Shown here one piece after another: positions 44,644 through 53,269 of a stretch of 57,438 nucleotides of DNA. The number at the start of each line of letters is the position of its first letter. The first letter of the stretch is position 1. A program made the position numbers and the translations under genes. Under the pieces are notes generated by a model. It saw nothing but the letters and a program-made list of their open reading frames with translations. It was not told the origin of the DNA and made no database searches. Source of the stretch: Polaromonas sp. (GTDB lineage: Bacteria; Pseudomonadota; Gammaproteobacteria; Burkholderiales; Burkholderiaceae_C); assembly GCA_030655515.1 (NCBI GenBank), contig JAURVI010000024.1, forward strand, positions 1-57,438. The letters are read 5' to 3'.

Positions 44644-45378
44644 TTAAACGCTGGCGCCGGGGCGGCGTGGCTGGTTCTGGCCCACAGGCACGTTCAGCCG
44701 GCGGCTGCGCACCACCTGGTAGGGACGCGTCAGGTAGGCGACGGTGCCAAACCCGCTCCACACATGCACCAGCCGGGTGAACGGAAAGATCAGGAAGATG
44801 CTCATGCCCAGGGCCATGTGGGTCTTGAAAATCCAGCCGGCACCGGCCAGCAGCTCGGGCGCGCCTGAGCGAAAGGTCACGATGCGCTGGGCCCATTCGG
44901 CTAGGCGCAGCATCATGCCGCCGTCCAGGTGCTGTGCAGACAGCGGGATGGTGGCCAGGCCGAGCGCCAGTTGCAGCCACAACAGGACGAGCAGCATGAT
45001 GTCGCTGGTCTTGCTGGTGGCTCGGATGCGAGGCTCGGTCAGGCGGCGATGCAGCAGCAGGGTGACACCGATGAAACCGAGCAGTCCGGCGATGCCGCCC
45101 GAGATCATGGCCACCAGTTGCTTGGCGCCGGCGCCGATGAAGCTTTCGTACACAAAGTGCGGCGTCAGCATGCCGAAGAAGTGGCCGAAGAACAGGAACA
45201 GCACGCCGATGTGAAACAGGTTGCTGCCCCAGCGCAACTGCCCCCTCTTGAGCAGTTCTGATGAGTCGCTTTTCCACGTGTACTGATCGCGGTCGAAACG
45301 GATCAGGCTGCCCAGGAAAAAGACAGTCAGGCAAATGTACGGGTACAAGCCGAACAGGAAGTTGTCGAAGGCGTTCAT
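44644..45378 (-). CDS. narI: Respiratory nitrate reductase gamma subunit (cytochrome b)
   Basis: Membrane diheme subunit that oxidises quinol and feeds NarH. 244 residues, five helices. The heme ligands are H56 and H66 on one helix (NLFHIG, FFGHFFG) and H187 and H205 (FKTHMALG, RLVHVWSG), all at the expected places. The C-terminus is basic and cytosolic. It overlaps narJ by 4 bp. Confidence 0.97.
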   Translation of the reverse strand: MNAFDNFLFGLYPYICLTVFFLGSLIRFDRDQYTWKSDSSELLKRGQLRWGSNLFHIGVLFLFFGHFFGMLTPHFVYESFIGAGAKQLVAMISGGIAGLLGFIGVTLLLHRRLTEPRIRATSKTSDIMLLVLLWLQLALGLATIPLSAQHLDGGMMLRLAEWAQRIVTFRSGAPELLAGAGWIFKTHMALGMSIFLIFPFTRLVHVWSGFGTVAYLTRPYQVVRSRRLNVPVGQNQPRRPGASV

Positions 45379-46082
45379 GTGGAGGCTCCTTGAGGCATGG
45401 CGGCCGTCGGTTGGGCGCGTACCGCTTCATTCCGGACAATGTGGATGGGCTGGGGCTGGTTGGGTTTGGCCTGACCCCTGGACGAGCAGCCGTCAAAGAC
45501 CACGGGCTCTTCCCAGGCGGCATCGAGCTCTTCGTCAGGCGCCACCTTGACGGCGTGCGCTTTCTCGCCCGCGCACTCCAGCAGGGCGCCGAGGACGCTG
45601 GCGTAGGCGCTTTTCCGCTGCTGCAGGGCGTTGAAGATGGCATTGAAGATGTGCGCCATTTCACCCAGAAAGGCACGGGCTTCCCTGGGCGGTTGGGTGG
45701 AGACGAACTCCAGCACCACGGGCAGGTAGTCGGGCATTTCTCCGGGCGCGAGAAACAGGCCGGCTTTCTCGTAGGTTTGCGCCAGATCGATCATGGCCGG
45801 ACCGCGGTCGCGCGAGTCGCCATGCACATGCTCGAACAGGTGCAGCGAGGTGGCGCGGCCGCGGTCGAACAGTTGCACATACTCGGCCTCGTTGTCGAGC
45901 GCGTCGCCGCTGGCGAGCGTGTCGATCAGCGCGTCGATCTCGGTCAGCCGGGCGGCCGCAAGCGCGCGCTCCGTGTGCAGCGCATCACGCATGGCGCTCA
46001 GGTGGCCCCGCAATTCGGCGTCGGGATAGGACAGCAGGCGGGCGAGTACCCGAAGGCTGGTGGACATGTTGGGAATCGCCAT
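45375..46082 (-). CDS. narJ: Nitrate reductase assembly chaperone NarJ
   Basis: Cytosolic chaperone needed for molybdenum cofactor and Fe-S insertion into NarG. 235 residues of the TorD/NarJ helical fold, with LRVLARLLSYPDAELRGHL at the N-terminus and PDYLPVVLEFVSTQPPREA in the centre, the family's best-conserved part. The C-terminal 40 residues are Pro/Ala-rich and probably disordered. It starts 3 bp after narH and overlaps narI by 4 bp. Confidence 0.94.
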   Translation of the reverse strand: MAIPNMSTSLRVLARLLSYPDAELRGHLSAMRDALHTERALAAARLTEIDALIDTLASGDALDNEAEYVQLFDRGRATSLHLFEHVHGDSRDRGPAMIDLAQTYEKAGLFLAPGEMPDYLPVVLEFVSTQPPREARAFLGEMAHIFNAIFNALQQRKSAYASVLGALLECAGEKAHAVKVAPDEELDAAWEEPVVFDGCSSRGQAKPNQPQPIHIVRNEAVRAQPTAAMPQGAST

Positions 46083-46085
46083 GGT

Positions 46086-47609
46086 TCAGACCTCCGCCTT
46101 GATGGGAATGGTGCGTTTTTTGCTGCCGCCGAACAGGCTGGCTTCGCTGGCGCCGTCGGAGCAACCGTTGCCAAACGAGAAGCCGCAGCCGCCGCGCAGG
46201 TCGAAGGTGTTTTCGGCGTACTCGCGGTGCGTGCTGGGGATGACGAAGCGGTCTTCGTAGTTGGCAATCGCCATCACGTGGTACATCTCTTCCACCTGGC
46301 CTTGAGTCATTTGAACCTGATCGAGGGCGGCGGTGTTGATGCGGCCATCCACATGTTTTTCGCGCTGATAGGCGCGCATGGCCAGCAGGCGCTCCAGCGA
46401 GCGCACCACCGGCAGCGTGTCGCCGGCGGTCAGCAGGTTGGCCAGGTACTTGACCGGGATGCGCAACTGCCTGACATCCGGGATTTCGCCGTTGGTGCCG
46501 ATGTGGCCGGCATTGGCCGCCGCGCTGATGGGGGAGAGCGGCGGCACGTACCAGACCATGGGCAGCGTGCGGTATTCCGGGTGCAGCGGCAGTGCGACCT
46601 TCCAGTCCACCGCCATCTTGTAGACCGGGCTCTTGCGCGCGGCTTCCATCCAGGCATCGGGGATGCCGTCGGTACGCGCCTGCGCTATCACCTTGGGATC
46701 GTTCGGGTCCAGAAAGATGTCCAACTGGGCCTGGTACAGGTCGCGGTCATGCGCCACGCTGGCGGCTTCCTGAATCCGGTCGGCATCGTACAAGAGAACG
46801 CCGAGGTAGCGGATGCGGCCGACGCAGGTCTCCGAGCACACGGTGGGCTGGCCCGCTTCGATGCGCGGATAGCAAAAAGTGCATTTTTCGGCCTTGCCCG
46901 ATTTCCAGTTGTAGTAAATCTTTTTGTAGGGGCAGCCGCTGACGCACATGCGCCAGCCGCGGCATTTGTCCTGGTCGATCAGCACGATGCCATCTTCCTC
47001 GCGCTTGTAGATCGAGCCTGACGGGCAACTGGCCACGCAGGCCGGGTTCAGGCAGTGCTCGCACAGGCGCGGCAGGTACATCATGAAGGTGTTTTCGAAC
47101 TCGCCGTAGATGTCCTTCTGGATGTCGTCGAAGTTCTTGTCCTTGCTGCGCTTGGAGAACTCGCCGCCGAGGATTTCTTCCCAGTTCGGGCCCCACACGA
47201 TTTTTTCCATGCGCTTGCCGGTGATGAGTGAACGCGGGCGCGCGGTGGGTGCAGCCTTCATCTCGGGCGCCGACTGCAGGTGGTCGTAGTCGAAGGTGAA
47301 CGGCTCGTAGTAGTCGTCGATTTCGGGCAGATTCGGGTTGGCGAAGATGCGCATGAGCAGCTTCCACCTGGCACCCTGGCGCGGCTCGATCTGGCCGTTG
47401 GCCTTGCGGACCCAGCCCCCGTTCCATTTGTCCTGGTTCTCCCACTCCTTGGGGTAGCCGATGCCGGGTTTGGTTTCGACGTTGTTGAACCAGGCGTATT
47501 CCATGCCGGGGCGGCTGGTCCAGACGTTTTTGCAGGTGACCGAACAGGTGTGGCAACCGATGCATTTGTCCAGGTTCAGAACCATGCCGATTTGAGCGCG
47601 TATTTTCAT
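46086..47609 (-). CDS. narH: Respiratory nitrate reductase beta subunit (Fe-S)
   Basis: Electron-transfer subunit with four Fe-S clusters linking NarI to NarG. 507 residues. The Cys groups are C16-x2-C19-x2-C22-x3-C26, then CEHCLNPACVASCP, CRGWRMCVSGCP (Trp in place of a Cys gives the [3Fe-4S] cluster) and CTFCYPRIEAGQPTVCSETC. The length and C-terminus (RGGCGFSFGNGCSDGASEAS) are typical. AGGAG lies 8 bp before the start. A GC-rich repeat fills the gap between narG and narH. Confidence 0.97.
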   Translation of the reverse strand: MKIRAQIGMVLNLDKCIGCHTCSVTCKNVWTSRPGMEYAWFNNVETKPGIGYPKEWENQDKWNGGWVRKANGQIEPRQGARWKLLMRIFANPNLPEIDDYYEPFTFDYDHLQSAPEMKAAPTARPRSLITGKRMEKIVWGPNWEEILGGEFSKRSKDKNFDDIQKDIYGEFENTFMMYLPRLCEHCLNPACVASCPSGSIYKREEDGIVLIDQDKCRGWRMCVSGCPYKKIYYNWKSGKAEKCTFCYPRIEAGQPTVCSETCVGRIRYLGVLLYDADRIQEAASVAHDRDLYQAQLDIFLDPNDPKVIAQARTDGIPDAWMEAARKSPVYKMAVDWKVALPLHPEYRTLPMVWYVPPLSPISAAANAGHIGTNGEIPDVRQLRIPVKYLANLLTAGDTLPVVRSLERLLAMRAYQREKHVDGRINTAALDQVQMTQGQVEEMYHVMAIANYEDRFVIPSTHREYAENTFDLRGGCGFSFGNGCSDGASEASLFGGSKKRTIPIKAEV

Positions 47610-47621
47610 CTATGACTCCTG

Positions 47622-47692
47622 ATGAGCCGCCTCGAAGGAGGCATGCGCCCCCTTTGGGGGCAGTGAACGAATGTGAACGTGGGGGTACATGT
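47622..47692. repeat. Intergenic GC-rich repeat, copy 4, between narG and narH
   Basis: Contains GCCTCGAAGGAGGC, the palindrome GCCCCCTTTGGGGGC, GTGAACGAATGTGAACGTGGGGGT and TTCATCCT. It fills nearly all of the 89-bp gap between narG and narH without disturbing either coding frame. Confidence 0.75.
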
Positions 47693-47698
47693 TCATCC

Positions 47699-50600
47699 TT
47701 AGGCGTGGGCTTCGGTCACGGTCGAGCTGGGTTCGTCGTCGAGCCAGTCGATCTTGTCCATCTTGCGCACCACCACGAATTCGTCGCGGTTGGTGCCGAT
47801 GGTGCCGTAGTAGTTGAAGCCGTAGCTGAACTGGGCGTAGCCGCCTATCATGTGGGTCGGTTTGAGCACGATGCGCGTCACCGAGTTGTGGATGCCGCCG
47901 CGAATGCCGGTGATCTCCGAGCCCGGGGTGTTGATGATCTTCTCCTGGGCGTGGTACATCATGACCATGCCGTTGTTCACCCGCTGGCTCACCACCGCGC
48001 GGGCCGCAATGGCGCCGTTGATGTTGAACAGCTCGACCCAGTCGTTGTCCACGATGCCGGCGCTCTTGGCATCGTCCTCGCTGAGCCAGATGACCGGCCC
48101 GCCGCGATTGAGCGTGAGCATCATCAGGTTGTCACTGTAGGTGGAGTGAATGCCCCACTTCTGGTGCGGCGTGATGAAGTTCAGCAAAATCTCGGTATTG
48201 CCATTGGGCTTGATGCCATGAATGCCGGCCGTGGTTTTCAAATCGACCGGCGGACGGTAGCTGCTGAAGCCTTCGCCGAAAGCCGTCATCCAGGGGTGGT
48301 CCATGTAGAACTGCTGGCGACCGGTCAGCGTGCGCCACGGAATCATCTCATGCACGTTGGTGTAGCCCGCGTTGTAGGACACGGTCTCGGATTCAATGCC
48401 GCTCCAGGTCGGTGAGCTGATGATCTTGCGCGGCTGGGCCTGAATGTCGCGGAAACGGATTTTCTCGTCTTCGCGGTGGATTGCCAGGTGGGTGTGGTCC
48501 AGGCCGGTCTGCTTGCCCAGCGCCTGCCAGGCCTTGACGGCGACATGGCCATTCGTCTCCGGCGCGAGCTGCAGCACGACTTCGCAGGCATCGATGTCGG
48601 TCTCGATCTTCGGCATGCCGCAGGTCACGCCCTCGGCCGTATGGAAGCCGTTGAGTTCGCCCAGTTGCTTGACCTCGGTCTGGGTGTTCCAGTTGATGCC
48701 TTTGCCGCCATTGCCCACTTTGTTCATCAGGGGGCCCAGGGCCGTGAAGCGCTTGTACACGTTGGGGTAGTCGCGCTCGACCACGGCGATGTTGGGCGCG
48801 GTCTTGCCGGGAATCAGGTCAATCTCGCCCTTCTTCCACTCTTTCACGCCGAAGGGCTGGGCCAGCTCGGCGGGTGTGTCATGCATCAGCGGCGTCAGCA
48901 CCATCTCGCGTTCCACGCCCAGGTGGCCCACGCACACTTCGCTGAATTTCTTGGCGAAACCCTTGTAGATGTCCCAGTCGCTGCGCGACTGCCAGGCCGG
49001 GTCCACCGCGGTGGACAGCGGGTGGATGAAGGGGTGCATGTCGCTGGTGTTGAGGTCGTTCTTCTCGTACCAGGTGGCGGTGGGCAGCACGATGTCCGAG
49101 TACAGGCAGGTGGTGCTCATGCGGAAGTCCAGCGTTACCAGCAGGTCCAGCTTGCCCTCGGGCGCCTGGTCGTGCCACACCACCTCGGTGGGCTTGGCCT
49201 CATCCTTGCCGAGGTCCTTGCCCTGCACGCCGTGGCTGGTGCCCAGCAGGTGCTTGAGGAAGTACTCGTGGCCCTTGCCGGACGAGCCCAGGATGTTGGA
49301 GCGCCACACGAACATGTTGCGCGGCCAGTTGTCGGGGTGGTCCGGGTCCTCGCAGCTCATCTTGAGCGAGCCGTCCTTCAGGCTCTTGACCGTGTAGTCC
49401 CTGGGGTCCATGCCCGCGGCGGTTGCGTCCTTCACCACCTGCATCGGGTTGGTCTGCAGCTGGGGCGCGGAAGGCAGCCAGCCCATGCGCTCGGCGCGCA
49501 CGTTGTAGTCGATCATGCTGCCGCCGAACATTTTCTTGTCGGCCAGCGGCGAGAGCACTTCTTCCAGCCCCAACTTTTCGTAGCGCCACTGGTCGGTGTG
49601 GGCGTAGAAGAAGCTGGTCGAGTTCATCTGCCGCGGCGGGCGTATCCAGTCCAGCGCGAAGGCCAGCGCGGTCCAGCCGGTTTGCGGACGCAGTTTTTCC
49701 TGGCCCACATAGTGCGCCCAGCCGCCGCCGCTCTGGCCGATGCAGCCGCACATCATCAGCATGTTGATGACGCCGCGGTAGTTCATGTCGCTGTGGTACC
49801 AGTGGTTCATGGCCGCGCCGATGATGACCATCGATTTGCCATGGGTCTTGTCGGCGTTGTCGGCGAACTGGCGCGCCACGGTGATGAGCTGCTCGCGCGG
49901 CGTGCCGGTGATGCGCTCCTGCCATGCGGGCGTGTACGGGGTGTCGTCGTTGAAGTCTTTGGCCGCCAGCTCGCCTGGCAGTCCACGGGCCACGCCGTAG
50001 TTGGCGACCTGCAGGTCGAACACGGTGGCGACCAGGGCCTCGCGCTTGTCGCCGGCCTTGCCCAGGGCAATGCGTTGCACCGGCACGGTGCGCACCAGCA
50101 CATCGTTGCTGCCGGCGCCGGTCGCATTGTTCGGGAAGTGTTCGCTGACGATGCCACCAAAGTAGGGGAAGCCGACCCTGGCAGTCTCGGTGCTGGGGTT
50201 CTCGCCCTCCATCACGGACAGCTTGAGTTTGACTTCATTGCCGTGACGGGCTTCTTTGGCTTGGAGGTTCCATTGCCCCTCGTCGGCCCGGCCGTCCGGC
50301 CCCCAGCGGAAACCGATGGCGCCGTTGGGCAGCACCACCTTGCCGAGCTCGTCGAAGGCGACGGTTTTCCAGTCGGGGTTGTTGGCCTGGCCCAGATTGC
50401 CGTTGAAGTCGGATGCGCGCACATAGCGGTCGGGCACCATGACGGTCTCGCCGCTGGGCAACTGGTGCTCCTTGAGCATGACCAGCATGGGCATGTCGGT
50501 GTAGCGGCGCACGTAGTTGTCAAAGTAGGCGCTGCGCGTGGTACGAGCCCCCACACCGCCTGCCGGCGGCTGCCCCCCGAGGGGGTGTGAAGAACTTGGG

Positions 50601-51586
50601 GCGGCCCGGTGTTCTTCGCCGCCATCGGGGAAGTAGAACTCCTTGAGAATCACGTGGCCCATGGCCATGGCAACGGCGGCGTCCGTTCCCTGCTTGGGGC
50701 TCATCCAGATGTCGGAGAGTTTGGCGACTTCCGAATAGTCGGGCGTGATTGCAACGGTCTTGGTGCCTTTGTAGCGGACTTCGGTGAAGAAGTGGGCGTC
50801 GGGTGTGCGCGTTTGCGGCACGTTGGAGCCCCAGGCGATGATGAAACTGGAGTTGTACCAGTCGGCCGATTCGGGCACGTCGGTCTGCTCGCCCCAGATC
50901 TGCGGGCTGGCGGGGGGCAGGTCGCAATACCAGTCGTAAAAGCTCATGCAGACGCCGCCGATCAGACTCAGGTAGCGGCTGCCCGCGGCGTAGCTCACCA
51001 TCGACATGGCGGGAATCGGCGAGAAGCCGATGACCCGATCCGGGCCGTGCTTCTTGATGGTGTACACATTGGCCGCCGCCACCATTTCGTTGACCTCGTC
51101 CCAACTGGAGCGAACAAAACCGCCCAAGCCGCGCACACTCTGGTACGCCTTGCGCTTGGCATCGGACTGGGCGATGGCGGCCCAGGCATCCACCGGGTCA
51201 TTGGAGAGGCGGGCCTCGCGCCAAAGCTTGAGCAGGCGAGCACGCACCAGCGGGTACTTGACCCGGTTGGCGCTGTACAGGTACCAACTGTAGCTGGCGC
51301 CGCGCGCGCAGCCGCGCGGTTCGTGGTTGGGCATGTCCCAGCGTGTGCGCGGGTAGTCGGTCTGCTGGGTTTCCCAGGTGACGATGCCGCCCTTGACATA
51401 AATTTTCCACGAGCACGAGCCCGTGCAGTTCACGCCGTGGGTGGAGCGCACGATCTTGTCGTGGGCCCAGCGGTCGCGGTAGGCGTTCTCCCAGGTGCGG
51501 TCTTCGCCGGTGGTGACGCCGTGGTCGCCGGAGAACGGCTCCGTGGGCTGGGAAAAATAGGTCAAGCGATCAAGGAAGTGGCTCAT
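47699..51586 (-). CDS. narG: Respiratory nitrate reductase alpha subunit, with repeat-encoded insertion
   Basis: Catalytic molybdenum subunit that reduces nitrate to nitrite on the cytosolic side of the membrane. 1,295 residues, longer than the usual 1,240-1,260. The FS0 cluster ligands are H50, C54, C58 and C93 (THGVNCTGSCSW, EPRGCARGAS). The Mo-pterin region has YDWYCDLPPASPQIWGEQTD and YNSSFIIAWGSNV. Between GHVILKEFYFPD (ends at residue 321) and YFDNYVRRYTDMPML (from 354) lie about 32 extra residues, rich in Pro, Gly, Ser and Arg; other NarG proteins have only a few there. The DNA coding for them is a copy of the GC-rich repeat. There is no stop or frameshift. It is followed by narH and preceded by narK2. 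Confidence 0.97.
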   Translation of the reverse strand: MSHFLDRLTYFSQPTEPFSGDHGVTTGEDRTWENAYRDRWAHDKIVRSTHGVNCTGSCSWKIYVKGGIVTWETQQTDYPRTRWDMPNHEPRGCARGASYSWYLYSANRVKYPLVRARLLKLWREARLSNDPVDAWAAIAQSDAKRKAYQSVRGLGGFVRSSWDEVNEMVAAANVYTIKKHGPDRVIGFSPIPAMSMVSYAAGSRYLSLIGGVCMSFYDWYCDLPPASPQIWGEQTDVPESADWYNSSFIIAWGSNVPQTRTPDAHFFTEVRYKGTKTVAITPDYSEVAKLSDIWMSPKQGTDAAVAMAMGHVILKEFYFPDGGEEHRAAPSSSHPLGGQPPAGGVGARTTRSAYFDNYVRRYTDMPMLVMLKEHQLPSGETVMVPDRYVRASDFNGNLGQANNPDWKTVAFDELGKVVLPNGAIGFRWGPDGRADEGQWNLQAKEARHGNEVKLKLSVMEGENPSTETARVGFPYFGGIVSEHFPNNATGAGSNDVLVRTVPVQRIALGKAGDKREALVATVFDLQVANYGVARGLPGELAAKDFNDDTPYTPAWQERITGTPREQLITVARQFADNADKTHGKSMVIIGAAMNHWYHSDMNYRGVINMLMMCGCIGQSGGGWAHYVGQEKLRPQTGWTALAFALDWIRPPRQMNSTSFFYAHTDQWRYEKLGLEEVLSPLADKKMFGGSMIDYNVRAERMGWLPSAPQLQTNPMQVVKDATAAGMDPRDYTVKSLKDGSLKMSCEDPDHPDNWPRNMFVWRSNILGSSGKGHEYFLKHLLGTSHGVQGKDLGKDEAKPTEVVWHDQAPEGKLDLLVTLDFRMSTTCLYSDIVLPTATWYEKNDLNTSDMHPFIHPLSTAVDPAWQSRSDWDIYKGFAKKFSEVCVGHLGVEREMVLTPLMHDTPAELAQPFGVKEWKKGEIDLIPGKTAPNIAVVERDYPNVYKRFTALGPLMNKVGNGGKGINWNTQTEVKQLGELNGFHTAEGVTCGMPKIETDIDACEVVLQLAPETNGHVAVKAWQALGKQTGLDHTHLAIHREDEKIRFRDIQAQPRKIISSPTWSGIESETVSYNAGYTNVHEMIPWRTLTGRQQFYMDHPWMTAFGEGFSSYRPPVDLKTTAGIHGIKPNGNTEILLNFITPHQKWGIHSTYSDNLMMLTLNRGGPVIWLSEDDAKSAGIVDNDWVELFNINGAIAARAVVSQRVNNGMVMMYHAQEKIINTPGSEITGIRGGIHNSVTRIVLKPTHMIGGYAQFSYGFNYYGTIGTNRDEFVVVRKMDKIDWLDDEPSSTVTEAHA
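50547..50620. repeat. GC-rich repeat, copy 5, inserted in frame in narG
   Basis: On the plus strand GCCCCCACACC, then GGCGGCTGCCCCCCGAGGGGG and a flank ACTTGGGGCGGCCCGG. The order CCCCCAC .. CTGCCCCCCGAGGG is the same as in the intergenic copy at 19,785. On the coding strand it encodes narG residues of about 323-347. Confidence 0.75.
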
Positions 51587-51613
51587 GAGTTGCCTTCACA
51601 GGAGTAGGTGAAA

Positions 51614-53242
51614 TTAAGGGTTTTTGATCTCTGAGCCGGCGCGCAGATAAAACCACCAGTTGAGAATCAGGCACAGGGCGTAGAACACGGCAAATCCGTA
51701 CATCGCGATCTCGGGCGTGGCGGCCTTGATCTGGGCGCCAATCACCACGGGCGCGATGAATGCGCCGTAGGCGGCGATGGCCGAGGTCCAGCCCAGCACG
51801 GGCCCGGCTTGCTGGCGGTCGAAGATCACGCCGATGGTGCGGAAGGTCGAGCCGTTGCCGATGCCGCTGGCGGCGAACAGCAGCACGAACAGCAGCATGA
51901 AGGGCAGGAAGTACTGTTCCGGCGTGGCCGATTTGTAGGCCAGCAGCATCACGTAGCCCACCGCGCCGGAGGCGAACACCATCACGGCCGAGATCGCCTG
52001 GGTCACGATGGAGCCGCCGATCTTGTCGGAAATCCAGCCGCCGACCGGGCGGATCAGTGCCCCGACAAAGGGGCCGATCCAGGCGTAGGTCAGAGCCGAG
52101 GGGGCGTTCGGATTCTTCAGCGTGTGCTGCATGACGCCTGCGGCGTCGGGCACGTGGCTGATGCCGAAGATCACGGTGATCGACAGCGGCAGCGCCATCG
52201 AAAAACCGATGAACGAACCGAAAGTCACGATGTACAGCACGGTCATCGACCAGGTGTGCTTGTTCTTGAAGATGTCGAACTGCTTGGCGATGTTTTCCTT
52301 CATCGGGCCGAAGGCGGCGAGCTTCATCACCAGCAGGGTGCTGACCACGATCAGAGGCATGGCCACCCACATGTTCAGGAGCCCCAAGCCGGTGGGGGCG
52401 GGCAGGTACAGGTACAGGCCGACACCGGCCGGCACGAAGGACAGGGTGTAGAGCCAGATGATCTTGATGAAGGCGGGAATCGTGCCGCCGATGGCAGGGG
52501 ACACCGTCGTCAGGTTGTTCATGCCGAAGAAGCAGAGGACGGACAGGGGAACGAGCGACAGCAGCCAGGCGAAGCCGGCGTTCTGGATGTAGGTGGGGGT
52601 GCCGGCGGCGATCTTGCCGAAGATCCAGCCGCTGTCCTTGACCAGCGTCATGGCCTCGCCGCCATACGGGCCGAAGAGGCTCATCGTCATCACCAGCGGA
52701 ATGACAACCTGCATGGCCGTGACGCCAAAGTTGCCCAGGCCCGCATTGAGGCCCAGCGCCGTGCCCTGCAGCCGCTTGGGAAAGAAGGTGCTGATGTTGG
52801 ACATGGAGCTGGCGAAGTTGCCGCCGCCCACGCCCGACCACAGCGCCATCAACTGGAACGACCACAGCGGCCACTCGGGGTGCTGCAGCACGATGCCGGT
52901 GCCAATGGCCGGCGCCAGCAGCATGGCGGTTGTCAGGAAAATGGTGTTGCGCCCGCCGGCGAGGCGGATCAGGAACGAGGCCGGGATGCGCATGGTGGCG
53001 CCGGCCAGGCCCGAGATGGCGGTCAGCGTGAACAGCTCGGCCTGGGTGAACGGGAAACCCAGGTTGAGCATCTGCACGGTGATGATGCCCCACATGCCCC
53101 AGATGGCGAAGCCGCACAACAGGCTGGGAATGGATATCCACAGGTTGCGGTAGGCGATGCGCTTGCCGGTGCTCTCCCAGAACTGCGTATCTTCCGGACG
53201 CCAGTCGGCGATGTCAACACCGGTTTTGCGGGTTGTATTCAT
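51614..53242 (-). CDS. narK2: Nitrate/nitrite transporter, NarK2 type
   Basis: Major-facilitator transporter of 542 residues with about 12-14 helices, the NarK2 branch thought to exchange nitrate for nitrite. The nitrate signature GVGGGNFASSMSNISTFFPK is in the fifth helix region, and a second G-rich signature GLNAGLGNFGVTAMQ follows. The Arg that binds substrate lies in ATMRIPASFLIRLAGGR. The C-terminal half has GPFVGALIRPVGGWISDKIGG. GAAGGAACATC precedes the start. It lies 28 bp from narK1 and 27 bp from narG, so import and reduction genes are co-transcribed. Confidence 0.94.
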   Translation of the reverse strand: MNTTRKTGVDIADWRPEDTQFWESTGKRIAYRNLWISIPSLLCGFAIWGMWGIITVQMLNLGFPFTQAELFTLTAISGLAGATMRIPASFLIRLAGGRNTIFLTTAMLLAPAIGTGIVLQHPEWPLWSFQLMALWSGVGGGNFASSMSNISTFFPKRLQGTALGLNAGLGNFGVTAMQVVIPLVMTMSLFGPYGGEAMTLVKDSGWIFGKIAAGTPTYIQNAGFAWLLSLVPLSVLCFFGMNNLTTVSPAIGGTIPAFIKIIWLYTLSFVPAGVGLYLYLPAPTGLGLLNMWVAMPLIVVSTLLVMKLAAFGPMKENIAKQFDIFKNKHTWSMTVLYIVTFGSFIGFSMALPLSITVIFGISHVPDAAGVMQHTLKNPNAPSALTYAWIGPFVGALIRPVGGWISDKIGGSIVTQAISAVMVFASGAVGYVMLLAYKSATPEQYFLPFMLLFVLLFAASGIGNGSTFRTIGVIFDRQQAGPVLGWTSAIAAYGAFIAPVVIGAQIKAATPEIAMYGFAVFYALCLILNWWFYLRAGSEIKNP

Positions 53243-53269
53243 GATGTTCCTTCAGAGTTGTATTTCAGG

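Noticed and set aside
45261..47021. 586-codon plus-strand frame opposite narI, narJ and narH
   Set aside because: Spans three well-supported minus-strand genes and has no family signature.
48476..50590. 704-codon plus-strand frame opposite narG
   Set aside because: Antisense shadow of narG with His/Gly/Val-rich low-complexity composition and no recognisable domain.
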